Shown here in pieces: positions 7,817 through 15,451 of a DNA stretch of 64,000 bases; positions within the stretch are counted from its first letter, which is position 1, and every line of letters starts with the position of its first letter. Both the position numbers and the translations under genes were made by a program. The DNA is from Izhakiella australiensis (GTDB taxonomy: Bacteria > Pseudomonadota > Gammaproteobacteria > Enterobacterales > Enterobacteriaceae). The stretch is taken from positions 1 to 64,000 of the forward strand of contig NZ_MRUL01000008.1 of the NCBI RefSeq assembly GCF_002006995.1, given 5' to 3'. The notes beneath the pieces were generated by a model. It made no database searches. It saw only the letters and a program-made list of their open reading frames with translations, and had not been told where the DNA came from.

Positions 7817-9055
7817 ATGACGATTTCTAAGAAAAATATCCTCAGCATCATGCTTATAAACATTTTGCTTATTATCTTGGCAAAGTTTGATAAAAACCTA
7901 CTTTCATTAGCAGCTGTGCCGGTGACACACGATCTGGGTATTTCCCGAGTAGAACTTGGTCTGGCCATAAGCAGTTTTTACATTGGTTACGTACCAATGA
8001 ACATTATTGGTGGTTTCCTTGCTGACCGATTCGGATCCCGTCCTGTTATAATTTGCACGGTGATTATGTGGTCAATATTTACTGGCATGCTAGCTTTTAC
8101 GGGCTCGTTGTCAGCACTCATTTGTGTCTTGATCCTGTTTGGCCTTGGTGAAGGTGCTTTTCCTTCGACGAATACCCGTATCGTCGGAGAACTATTCCCT
8201 AGGCATCAACGCGGCATGGCAAAATCTACTATAACGGCGTCCTCTAAGCTTGGTATTGGTTTGGGTGCTCTGGTAACAACTCAGCTTATTCTTCATTTTG
8301 AATGGCGAACAGTTTATATAATTTACAGCTTGTTTGGTTTCGTACTGGCCATTATTTTTATGAGGTCGTCACGGGGAATGGCGGTGCCTGATAAAAAAGA
8401 GAGAGTCAAAGTTAATTATCTTGACGTATTTCGAATTCCTCACTTCTGGAAATTTATTATTATTAACTTTGCATTTGGTTCTTTGCTCATTGGCCTGAAC
8501 TCGTGGCTACCTAGCTATTGGATGCAGGTCCGGGGATTGAAGTTGGAGGTCATGGGATTTGCCGCATCTTTACCAACTATATGTGCGGCATTTTTTACTT
8601 TAGCTACAGGCTATATGTTAGACAGATATCTAATGGGGAAGGAAAAAATCCTCATGTTTGTCAGCGCAATTATTGGCGCTCTGGGGTGCTGGGGCACTTT
8701 GGTTGCCCCTACCGTACCCTTAGCGGTTGCGTGCAGCACCATCGCGTTTGTAGGTGCAGGGACTATGCAGTCCACTTGTCTGATACTGGTAGTCAAATAC
8801 TTCCCTCTTAAGACGGTTGGTGCCGCTGCTGGAATATGTAATGCTGCTAACCAGACGGCTGGTATCATGCTACCAGCGCTATTTGGCTATATTTTGATGC
8901 AGTCTGGTGACTCTTACTCGACCATATTTGGAACTATCATAGGGATATTTGTTTTCGTTGCTATATTGTCTCTAACTATACGGCTGGGTGATATACGCGC
9001 CGTTGACGATGGCAACAAACCTCAAGCAGAAAATAACTACGCCTCTCAACAGTAG
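7817..9055 (+). CDS. MFS transporter, anion:cation symporter type
   Basis: 412 aa with about 12 hydrophobic segments in two sets of six and a polar central loop near residues 190-205. The family signature between segments 2 and 3 is GGFLADRFGSRP, and the acidic and arginine residues of the first segment (LAKFDKNLLS) resemble hexuronate and sugar-acid symporters (ACS family). It would import an anionic organic compound together with H+ or Na+, most likely the sulfated substrate of the preceding sulfatase, from which it is separated by 77 bp. A GGAG ribosome site lies 8 bp before the ATG. E. coli uses a sodium symporter (YidK) in the corresponding place of its yid cluster, so the transporter type differs. 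Confidence 0.85.
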   Translation: MTISKKNILSIMLINILLIILAKFDKNLLSLAAVPVTHDLGISRVELGLAISSFYIGYVPMNIIGGFLADRFGSRPVIICTVIMWSIFTGMLAFTGSLSALICVLILFGLGEGAFPSTNTRIVGELFPRHQRGMAKSTITASSKLGIGLGALVTTQLILHFEWRTVYIIYSLFGFVLAIIFMRSSRGMAVPDKKERVKVNYLDVFRIPHFWKFIIINFAFGSLLIGLNSWLPSYWMQVRGLKLEVMGFAASLPTICAAFFTLATGYMLDRYLMGKEKILMFVSAIIGALGCWGTLVAPTVPLAVACSTIAFVGAGTMQSTCLILVVKYFPLKTVGAAAGICNAANQTAGIMLPALFGYILMQSGDSYSTIFGTIIGIFVFVAILSLTIRLGDIRAVDDGNKPQAENNYASQQ

Positions 9056-9133
9056 ACTCTGAATATTAATGAATTAATGCTCGTAAGAATAATTTGTGGC
9101 TTCTCCTGAAGCCACTTTAAGAAAAAGAAAACT

Positions 9134-9484
9134 ATGATTTTGAAAAAGAGTGGAAAATCGCCAGATTACCGTTTTACCCTTGCAAATGAACGCACATTTC
9201 TGGCGTGGATACGAACGTCACTTGCTTTTATGGCTGCTGCCGTAGGTCTAGACCAACTTGCTCCCGAACTGACTCCAATTATACTCCGGGAGATACTAGT
9301 TATGGGATTAAGTATTGTATCCGCCGGGTTATCCTGGTATGCATATCGGCGTTGGGCAGAAAATGAAAATGCAATGCGCCATGACAATCCTCTGACTTAT
9401 CCAAAGATGATAATCTGGCTGAGTGGAGGCTTATCCGTGACAACCTTAATCGCTACATTGCTAACTGTTTATTATGGAAGGTAA
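9134..9484 (+). CDS. DUF202 inner-membrane protein, YidH-like
   Basis: 116 aa. The N-terminal motif DYRFTLANERTFLAWIRTSLAFM is typical of the DUF202/YidH family, followed by three hydrophobic segments (about 30-50, 57-78 and 92-113) and a short loop with RRWAENENAM. The function of the family is unknown; E. coli yidH is in a cluster with a sulfatase gene, as here. It starts 78 bp after the transporter gene and its end overlaps the next DUF202 gene by 11 bp, so the pair is probably made together and may form one complex. (The quoted motif is 23 residues in the protein; its core is NERTFLAWIRTSLAF.). Confidence 0.85.
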   Translation: MILKKSGKSPDYRFTLANERTFLAWIRTSLAFMAAAVGLDQLAPELTPIILREILVMGLSIVSAGLSWYAYRRWAENENAMRHDNPLTYPKMIIWLSGGLSVTTLIATLLTVYYGR

Positions 9485-9794
9485 TCCACCATTAAGAGAT
9501 CCCGGACTGCAGCCTGAAAGGACAATACTTGCATGGCAGAGAACTTTGTTGGGGACGCTCATTTTATCCCTTTTAGTTTGTAAGTCCGGGCTTCAGCATC
9601 ACGAACTCATTAGCACAATGTTTGGAATTTTAGCCGTGGTGATATCTATTTTTATGATGTTGTTATCTCATGGGAATTCGTATCTTAAGTGCTCTAGTGC
9701 TGGCATATCTTCAACCTTATCGGCGGCTCAAGGAATTGGGATTAGTATTGCACTAAGTTTATTGTGCATATCAATTTGTACGATCTACTTTTAA
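9474..9794 (+). CDS. DUF202 inner-membrane protein, YidG-like
   Basis: 106 aa. It opens with PPLRDPGLQPERTILAWQRT, the pattern of YidG, the second DUF202 paralogue of E. coli, then shows three hydrophobic segments and no soluble domain. The ATG lies inside the end of the YidH-like gene (11-bp overlap), indicating translational coupling. It is the last recognisable gene of the sulfatase cluster; the next 700 bp up to tRNA-Phe are gene-free. The role is unknown; the conserved pairing with sulfatase genes suggests support of sulfate-ester metabolism or of the membrane step. Confidence 0.8.
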   Translation: MEGNPPLRDPGLQPERTILAWQRTLLGTLILSLLVCKSGLQHHELISTMFGILAVVISIFMMLLSHGNSYLKCSSAGISSTLSAAQGIGISIALSLLCISICTIYF

Positions 9795-10498
9795 TATCAT
9801 CATGTGTGGATAGCCAGGCACCCTTGGAAATATCCATTTTGAATATTCCACCTGTACTTTTTTCTCAGATATTGATCAAACAGTGACTCTATCTATAAGT
9901 GTTCACTTGTCATAATCAGTAATTCCTGACATCATGTCGTTCACATATTTTGGCATCGAAGTTATAACAGTTCCTTATTCATTAAATAGCCTTTATCTGA
10001 GGCGAATCATCGTCCTAATGAGACAGCCGTGCAGGGAAAACAGTCATACCTGGAGGCTTCAATCATAATTTAAATATCGGATGTCTGCTCAGGAATAAAT
10101 TATTTGTGCTTTATCTAAATGAGAGAAGTTTCTTTACCATATCCATGAAAGCTTCATTAATTGATCGATAGGCAATGTGTTCACAAGGTTGGCATGTCCG
10201 GAGGGGAAGACCGAATAGCGGGCAGGTTAAGCCACGTTTGAGCTAGTGACGCGAATGACAAATGCTGGGGGGGGACTAAATTTATCGAATCTTGAGCTGA
10301 GGTTGACAGATGCAACAATGGTTGTAATTATTTACGCCAACGAGAAAAGGGCATTAGCAGCCACTGATACCCTTTCTTGAAGATTTTATGTTCAATCTTG
10401 GATGATGCATCTGCAAATGCAGTCACCGTTGCTTTGAACACCATCTTCGTTTAGACACCCGTTAGAGATCTCACTTCTAACCAGTGTGCTTCGATGTA
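9795..10498. other. Gene-free remnant between the sulfatase cluster and tRNA-Phe
   Basis: About 700 bp, AT-rich, with stops in all frames and no sizeable conserved-looking protein. In ICEs and islands inserted at tRNA genes the integrase normally sits here next to the intact tRNA; none is visible, so it has been lost. A possible 38-codon ORF (10328-10444, minus) is listed separately. Confidence 0.6.
10328..10444 (-). CDS. Possible small basic protein, unknown
   Basis: 38 codons from ATG 10444 to TAA. The product begins MVFKATVTAFADASSK and ends with a basic, aromatic segment FKKGYQWLLMPFSRWRK, which reads like the end of a real protein. The ribosome site is weak (CGAAG). It lies just beyond the tRNA-Phe 3' end in the same direction. 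It may be a chance frame or the remnant of a gene of the lost element. Confidence 0.2.
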   Translation of the reverse strand: MVFKATVTAFADASSKIEHKIFKKGYQWLLMPFSRWRK

Positions 10499-10574
10499 TG
10501 GTGCCCGGACGCGGAATCGAACCACGGACACGGGGATTTTCAATCCCCTGCTCTACCGACTGAGCTATCCGGGC
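10499..10574 (-). tRNA. pheV: tRNA-Phe (GAA)
   Basis: 76 nt including encoded CCA (10499-10501). The cloverleaf is complete: 7-bp acceptor GCCCGGA/TCCGGGC, D arm GCTCAGTCGGTAGAGC, anticodon loop TTGAAAA with anticodon GAA, T arm with TTCGATT. Its place beside speC matches E. coli pheV. The 3' 51 bp are duplicated at 4628-4678, which marks this gene as the integration site of the element to its left. The duplication leaves the gene intact. Confidence 0.97.
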
Positions 10575-10584
10575 AACGGGGCGC

Positions 10585-10613
10585 ATTAAACCTTAATGAC
10601 GGTATGGCGTCAA
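10585..10613 (-). promoter_or_regulatory. tRNA-Phe promoter
   Basis: On the minus strand TTGACG (10613-10608) and TTTAAT (10590-10585) are separated by 17 bp, 10 bp before the mature tRNA 5' end. The sequence after the -10 is GC-rich (GCGCCCC), the discriminator type found at stringently controlled stable-RNA promoters. Confidence 0.75.
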
Positions 10614-10891
10614 ATGCTTTATTGCCAAATATTGCCTGACCGCGCGCTTTTCCACCATCCCCCAGTCATATCCTGCTGTCATTATGACTTCTTACCGACG
10701 CCCCTGGCTATGGAAGCACCTTATATTTACCCTTAACCTCCGGGCCTTTTACGTCTGATTGCCGCTCGCCGAAGCGGGTTGAACCCGGTGAACCTGCCCG
10801 TTCAGCGTCTTGAAGCGGGCCAGAAAAAGTGCCATTATTGCGCAAATTTTGACGTCCTGTCTGATTCTTCCTGTCAACTGAGGACAAGCTA

Positions 10892-11005
10892 ATGCAAGGT
10901 ATGCTGCTGACCAACAGCTTATGCCCCCGACCTTTTATGCCATCGCGCGCAGTTATCACCCCGCACGGCTACAGCTTGTCATTAAACTATTTTTCTATTC
11001 GGTGA
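10892..11005 (+). CDS. Candidate leader peptide (possible SpeFL-like arrest peptide) upstream of speC
   Basis: 37 codons with a GAGGA ribosome site 7 bp before the ATG, ending 170 bp before the speC start. The peptide contains FMPSRAV in the middle and ends HGYSLSLNYFSIR. E. coli SpeFL, the ornithine-sensing leader of speF, ends HRNSFDFHFFNAR as I remember it: same distance from His to the terminal Arg, with matching Ser, Phe and Arg. In the speF system arrest at the end of the leader exposes or protects a Rho-loading region. Here 11010-11150 is a C-containing, poorly structured stretch that could play that part. The similarity is short and from memory, so this is a hypothesis. The rest of 10614-11175 has no convincing gene. 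Confidence 0.45.
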   Translation: MQGMLLTNSLCPRPFMPSRAVITPHGYSLSLNYFSIR

Positions 11006-11175
11006 GGCCGGACCGGCTCGCTGCCAGGCCGTTAATGACGGAAGCATTTGCCGTTACTACGCCTGACAGCCGCAGCCGCTGACCTCACTGCTAATATTAA
11101 GATATTTTCATCGGGATTATTTCCCATTGCCGTGGTTCTGCCACTCACTCATCCTTGACCGTAAGGGATTTGTGC

Positions 11176-13320
11176 ATGACTCCTTTAAAAATTGCAGCCA
11201 GCGCCTCCGTGGCCTGGCGACTTCAGACCGCTCGTCAGGTGGTAACGCTCGACAGTACGGATTTTACCGATATTGCGGCGGTGGTTATCTCCTCCGCCGA
11301 CTCGCATAGCGGCATTCTGGCGCTGCTTAAATACACCGGCTTTGACCTGCCGGTGTTTATCGCCTTGCAGGCGGGGGAACGACAGGAAAATCTGCCAGAG
11401 GTGACCGGGGTTCTGGCCGGTGGCGAGGATGACGCAGCAGAATTAGAAAGCGCCGCAGCGGAATATGAGTTGGGCCTGCTGCCGCCGTTCTTTGATACCC
11501 TGACCACCTACGTCTCGATGAATAACAGCACCTTTGCCTGCCCGGGTCACCAGGGCGGCGCCTTTTTTCGCAAACATCCGGCCGGTCGCCAGTTTTATGA
11601 CTTTTACGGCGAAAATATTTTCCGTTCCGATATGTGTAATGCCGACGTTAAGCTGGGCGATCTGCTGATCCACGAGGGATCGGCGAAGGATGCACAGAAG
11701 TTTGCGGCCCGGGTTTTTAACGCCGACAAAACCTATTTCGTGCTCAACGGCACCTCCAGCGCCAATAAGGTGGTGACTAACGCGCTGCTGACTCGCGGCG
11801 ATCTGGTGCTGTTCGATCGCAATAATCACAAGTCCAATCACCATGGCGCCCTGATTCAGGCCGGTGCAACCCCGGTTTACCTTGAGGCGGCGCGCAATCC
11901 ATTCGGTTTTATCGGCGGTATTGATGCGCACTGCTTTGATGAAGCTTACCTGCGCCAGCGCATCGCTGAAACGGCGCCGGAAAGGGCGCAGGAAGCCCGT
12001 CCGTTCCGGCTGGCGATAATCCAGCTCGGCACCTACGATGGCACGGTCTACAATGCGCGCAAGGTAGTGGATACCATTGGCCACCTTTGTGACTATATTT
12101 TGTTTGATTCGGCCTGGGTGGGCTACGAGCAGTTTATCCCGGTGCTGGAGGCGGGCTCGCCGCTGATGCTGGATCTTACCCCTGACGATCCGGGGCTCTT
12201 TGTTACTCAGTCGGTGCATAAGCAGCTGGCTGGCTTTTCCCAGACCTCACAGATACACAAGAAAGATAACCATATCCGCGGTCAGAAACGCTTTTGTCCG
12301 CATAAGCGTCTGAATAATGCCTTTATGCTACACGCGTCGACCAGCCCGTTTTACCCGCTGTTTGCGGCGCTGGACGTCAATGCCAGGATGCATCAGGGGC
12401 CGGCCGGTCGCCGGCTATGGCAGGAGTGCGTGATGCTGGGTATTGAGACGCGTAAAGCGATCCTGAACCAGTGCGAGATGATCCGTCCCTTTATTCCCGA
12501 TGTGGTAGATGGCCGGCCCTGGCATGAGGCGCCGACCGAGGCGATTGCCAGCGATGTCCGCTACTTCAGCTTTGAACCTGATGCTCGCTGGCACGGCTTT
12601 TCAGGCTATGCCAGAGACCAGTATCTGGTCGATCCCTGTAAGCTGCTGCTGACGACGCCGGGCATTGACGCCGCCAGCGGCGCCTATACCCCTTTCGGTA
12701 TTCCCGCCGCCATTCTCGCCAACTATCTGCGCGAAAATGGCATCGTGCCGGAAAAATGCGATCTTAATTCGATCCTGTTCCTGCTGACGCCCGCCGAAAG
12801 CGAAGAGAAAATGGCGCACCTGGTGGCGATGCTGCGCCAGTTTGAGCAACACCTTAAGGATGATGCGCTGCTGAGTGAAGTGCTGCCGACGGTGTATCGT
12901 AAAAACCAGACGCGCTACGAGGGCTATACGCTGCGGCGGCTGTGCCAGGAGATGCATAATCTTTACGTAAGCTATCAGGTTAAAGATCTGCAAAAGGCGA
13001 TGTTCCGCAAAGAGAGTTTGCCAAAGGTGCTGATGAATCCCCAGGACGCGCATACTGCCTATATTCGTGGTCACGTTGAGCTGGTGCCGGTTGCCAGCGC
13101 TCAGGGGCGTATTGCCGCCGAGGGGGCGCTACCTTATCCGCCCGGCGTGCTGTGCGTGGTACCGGGCGAAGAGTGGGGCGGTGCGGTGCAGCGTTATTTT
13201 ATGGCGCTGGAAGAGGGAATCAATCAGCTGCCAGGCTTCTCACCGGAGCTGCAAGGCGTGTATGTCGAACGCGACGAGCAGGGGGTTAGCCGACTGGTTG
13301 CCAATATGCTGGTCGAATAA
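11176..13320 (+). CDS. speC: Constitutive ornithine decarboxylase
   Basis: 714 aa (E. coli SpeC 711). PLP-dependent decarboxylase of the fold-I Orn/Lys/Arg family that makes putrescine from ornithine in the cytoplasm. Visible marks: N-terminal wing domain to about 105, the PLP-binding lysine in TQSVHKQLAGFSQ, FDSAWVGYEQF, and the family C-terminal domain with PPGVLCVVPGEEWGG. The sequence follows SpeC rather than inducible SpeF (NIAAS-type start, TDFTDIAAVV). A longer frame opens at TTG 11155, but ATG 11176 with TAAGGGA upstream fits family starts. The gene lies beside tRNA-Phe as in E. coli, but nupG does not follow. Confidence 0.97.
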   Translation: MTPLKIAASASVAWRLQTARQVVTLDSTDFTDIAAVVISSADSHSGILALLKYTGFDLPVFIALQAGERQENLPEVTGVLAGGEDDAAELESAAAEYELGLLPPFFDTLTTYVSMNNSTFACPGHQGGAFFRKHPAGRQFYDFYGENIFRSDMCNADVKLGDLLIHEGSAKDAQKFAARVFNADKTYFVLNGTSSANKVVTNALLTRGDLVLFDRNNHKSNHHGALIQAGATPVYLEAARNPFGFIGGIDAHCFDEAYLRQRIAETAPERAQEARPFRLAIIQLGTYDGTVYNARKVVDTIGHLCDYILFDSAWVGYEQFIPVLEAGSPLMLDLTPDDPGLFVTQSVHKQLAGFSQTSQIHKKDNHIRGQKRFCPHKRLNNAFMLHASTSPFYPLFAALDVNARMHQGPAGRRLWQECVMLGIETRKAILNQCEMIRPFIPDVVDGRPWHEAPTEAIASDVRYFSFEPDARWHGFSGYARDQYLVDPCKLLLTTPGIDAASGAYTPFGIPAAILANYLRENGIVPEKCDLNSILFLLTPAESEEKMAHLVAMLRQFEQHLKDDALLSEVLPTVYRKNQTRYEGYTLRRLCQEMHNLYVSYQVKDLQKAMFRKESLPKVLMNPQDAHTAYIRGHVELVPVASAQGRIAAEGALPYPPGVLCVVPGEEWGGAVQRYFMALEEGINQLPGFSPELQGVYVERDEQGVSRLVANMLVE

Positions 13321-13339
13321 GCGGGTTTACCCGCTTATT
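13316..13339. terminator. Inverted repeat between speC and the TetR-type gene
   Basis: Perfect 11-bp inverted repeat (AATAAGCGGGT with ACCCGCTTATT, 2-bp centre) that includes the speC stop codon and lies 5 bp from the end of the convergent regulator gene. It probably acts as a bidirectional terminator, though its T tracts are short. Confidence 0.55.
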
Positions 13340-13344
13340 CAGCG

Positions 13345-13983
13345 TCAGGATGCCGCGCGGGCGGCATCTTCGCGCGCCTGACGTATGATCGCTTTGGCTA
13401 TCCATTTCCCCATATCTTCAACCTGCTGATTTTCGCAGTGCCAGATATCCTTCATTACCAGAAATATTTCTGAACCGTAAACCAGAGACAGTGCCTGAAT
13501 GACCCTGTCGACCTGTTCTTGCGGCATCTCCTTTTGCAGCGGCCGGGTCACCATCTGTAGCATGGCTTTACGGTTACCGCGCACCAGCCGGTCTTTGGCC
13601 GCGATGGTATGTTGCGCCCGTGACTGCGCCCACTGGGTTAGCGACAAGTGCAGGGCTGCCCGCAGAGAGCCTTCGTGTTTTAACATCAGCGGGAAAGCGT
13701 AGCTCAGCAGCTCGTCAATGCGCGCGCCGGTTTCGGTCTGGGCTGGCTTCCACTGCTGGATTGGGCTCAGGGTTTCGCTAACCACGGCATCAACCAGGGC
13801 GCTTTGCGAGGGGAAATAGCGATAGGCGGTAGCTCGTGAAAGGCGTGCCGCGTGGGCAACTTCAGTGACGGAAGGAAATGCACCCTCATCAAACAGCTGG
13901 ATGGCGGTGTCGATCAGTAACTGGCGTGTACGTGCGCGGGTGTTTGATAACGCTGCGCTTCCTGCGGATTCCTTGTGTTCCAC
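13345..13983 (-). CDS. TetR/AcrR-family transcriptional regulator
   Basis: 212 aa. The N-terminal helix-turn-helix is clear: LLIDTAIQLFDEGAFPSVTE followed by ARLSRATAYRYFPSQSALV (about residues 22-65). The rest is an all-helical ligand-binding domain without recognisable specificity. It is divergently transcribed from the UPF0261/PEP-hydrolase operon with a 244-bp shared promoter region holding two strong palindromes, so it very likely represses that operon and itself in response to an unknown ligand. The gene has no counterpart in the E. coli speC-mltC interval. The GC content is similar to the core, so any transfer is old or from a related genome. Confidence 0.88.
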   Translation of the reverse strand: MEHKESAGSAALSNTRARTRQLLIDTAIQLFDEGAFPSVTEVAHAARLSRATAYRYFPSQSALVDAVVSETLSPIQQWKPAQTETGARIDELLSYAFPLMLKHEGSLRAALHLSLTQWAQSRAQHTIAAKDRLVRGNRKAMLQMVTRPLQKEMPQEQVDRVIQALSLVYGSEIFLVMKDIWHCENQQVEDMGKWIAKAIIRQAREDAARAAS

Positions 13984-14186
13984 GATAACCTCGTTCGTTT
14001 CGTTGCATATTGGTCATTCAAGCAGCGTACCGTTCGCTGCATCAGTCAAAATTAAGTTTAGTTGATTGTAAATGAGACACGCATTTCATTGGGGTGGTTT
14101 ATAAGTTGCTAAGATATTGGCGTGATTTGGCCTATAGTTTTTTTGTTGTCAGATAATAAACTCTATCTGGTTTATTTTAATTAAAT

Positions 14187-14213
14187 CAACCGGTTGTTTT
14201 TGATTAAATCAAA
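14187..14213. promoter_or_regulatory. Two palindromes, candidate TetR-type operators
   Basis: CAACCGGTTG (14187-14196) is a perfect 10-bp palindrome and TTTGATTAAATCAAA (14199-14213) a perfect 15-bp one, separated by 2 bp and ending 14 bp before the ATG of the operon. TetR-family dimers bind palindromes of this size. No other symmetric site of that quality is seen in 13984-14227. The second palindrome overlaps the region of the ribosome site, so binding would block initiation. Confidence 0.5.
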
Positions 14214-14227
14214 GGTGTGATACGAAA

Positions 14228-15448
14228 ATGAAGGGAGATACCGCGTATATCTATGCCGTTGCCACGGCTGATACTAAAGGAAGTGAACTGTTTTATCTGC
14301 GCGATTGTATTGCCGCCGTTGGCGTCGCAGTGCTAACGGTTGACCTTTCAACTCAACGGCTTAACACGCCGCTGGCCGCTGACTTTACGCCGGAGGATAT
14401 TGCTGCCTTTCATCCGCAGGGGGAACAGCAGGTATTCTGCGGCGACCGTGGGCAGGCAATTGATGCGATGGCGGTCGCTTTTCAGAATTTCCTTAGCCAG
14501 CGTGAGGATATAGCCGGCATTATTGGCCTTGGCGGCTCGGGTGGAACCGCGTTGATTACGCCCGCGATGCAAAGCCTGGCCGTTGGCATACCCAAGCTAA
14601 TGGTTTCCACGATGGCTTCCGGTGACATCTCCTCCTACATCGGCGCCAGTGACATTGCCATGCTGTATTCAGTGACTGACGTGGCGGGATTAAATCGTAT
14701 TTCCCGGCTGGTGCTGGCTAATGCCGCCCATCAAATCGCCGGGGCCGTGAAGTTTGCTGCCCCGCAGCAAGTAGAGGCTAAACCGGCGCTGGGGCTGACG
14801 ATGTTCGGCGTAACCACCCCCTGCATCCAGGCGGTGAGTTCGGCGCTGGAGGCTGAATATGATTGCCTGGTTTTTCATGCCACCGGCAGCGGAGGCAGGG
14901 CGATGGAAAAGCTGGTAGACAGCGGTATGCTGAGCGGTCTGCTTGACCTGACAACCACCGAAGTCTGTGACCTGCTGTTCGACGGCGTACTTGCCTGCAA
15001 GGAAGATCGTTTCGATGCGCTTGCCCGGGCGGGGATACCTGCGGTTATCTCCTGCGGCGCGCTGGATATGGTCAACTTTGGTCATCCTGATTCCGTGCCG
15101 GCGCGCTATGCCGAACGCCAGTTTTATCACCATAACGCTCAGGTCACCCTGATGCGCACCACGCCGCAGGAGAATGCTGAACTGGCGCGCTGGATCGCCC
15201 ATAAGCTCAATAAATGCGAAGGACCGTTAACCTTTTTGCTGCCTGAAGGCGGCTTTTCCGCGCTGGATGCGCCTGGTCAGCCGTTCTGGTCGCCGCAGGC
15301 GCTGGAGGCATTCAGTACCGCGTTTAACGCAGCGTTTCAACAGACCAGCCGTCGCCGTTTGCTGCGGCTGCCATACAATATTAACGATCCGGCATTTGCT
15401 GCAGCGGCGGTTCAGGCGCTGCGCGACGGATTTAGCAGGGAGAATTAA
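14228..15448 (+). CDS. Tm-1-like ATP-binding protein (UPF0261)
   Basis: 406 aa. The pattern [21 protein letters not shown] at the start, the Gly-rich [10 protein letters not shown] near residue 98 and [19 protein letters not shown] are typical of the UPF0261 family, the same fold as the N-terminal ATP-binding half of the tomato Tm-1 virus-resistance protein. The bacterial function is not established. It forms a two-gene operon with the PEP-hydrolase-family gene 3 bp downstream, and that partner corresponds to the C-terminal half of Tm-1, so the two proteins probably work as one enzyme or complex. Regulated presumably by the divergent TetR-type protein. (First motif shortened: core is [12 protein letters not shown].). 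Confidence 0.85.
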   Translation: MKGDTAYIYAVATADTKGSELFYLRDCIAAVGVAVLTVDLSTQRLNTPLAADFTPEDIAAFHPQGEQQVFCGDRGQAIDAMAVAFQNFLSQREDIAGIIGLGGSGGTALITPAMQSLAVGIPKLMVSTMASGDISSYIGASDIAMLYSVTDVAGLNRISRLVLANAAHQIAGAVKFAAPQQVEAKPALGLTMFGVTTPCIQAVSSALEAEYDCLVFHATGSGGRAMEKLVDSGMLSGLLDLTTTEVCDLLFDGVLACKEDRFDALARAGIPAVISCGALDMVNFGHPDSVPARYAERQFYHHNAQVTLMRTTPQENAELARWIAHKLNKCEGPLTFLLPEGGFSALDAPGQPFWSPQALEAFSTAFNAAFQQTSRRRLLRLPYNINDPAFAAAAVQALRDGFSREN

Positions 15449-15451
15449 GCA

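Noticed and set aside
10708..10959. 83-codon minus-strand frame upstream of speC
   Set aside because: Composition is not protein-like and it overlaps the better-supported leader ORF on the other strand.
11443..12219. 258-codon frame antisense to speC
   Set aside because: Long only because of GC-rich codon structure in speC; same for long antisense frames in gcvP, pgk, fbaA, metK and speA.
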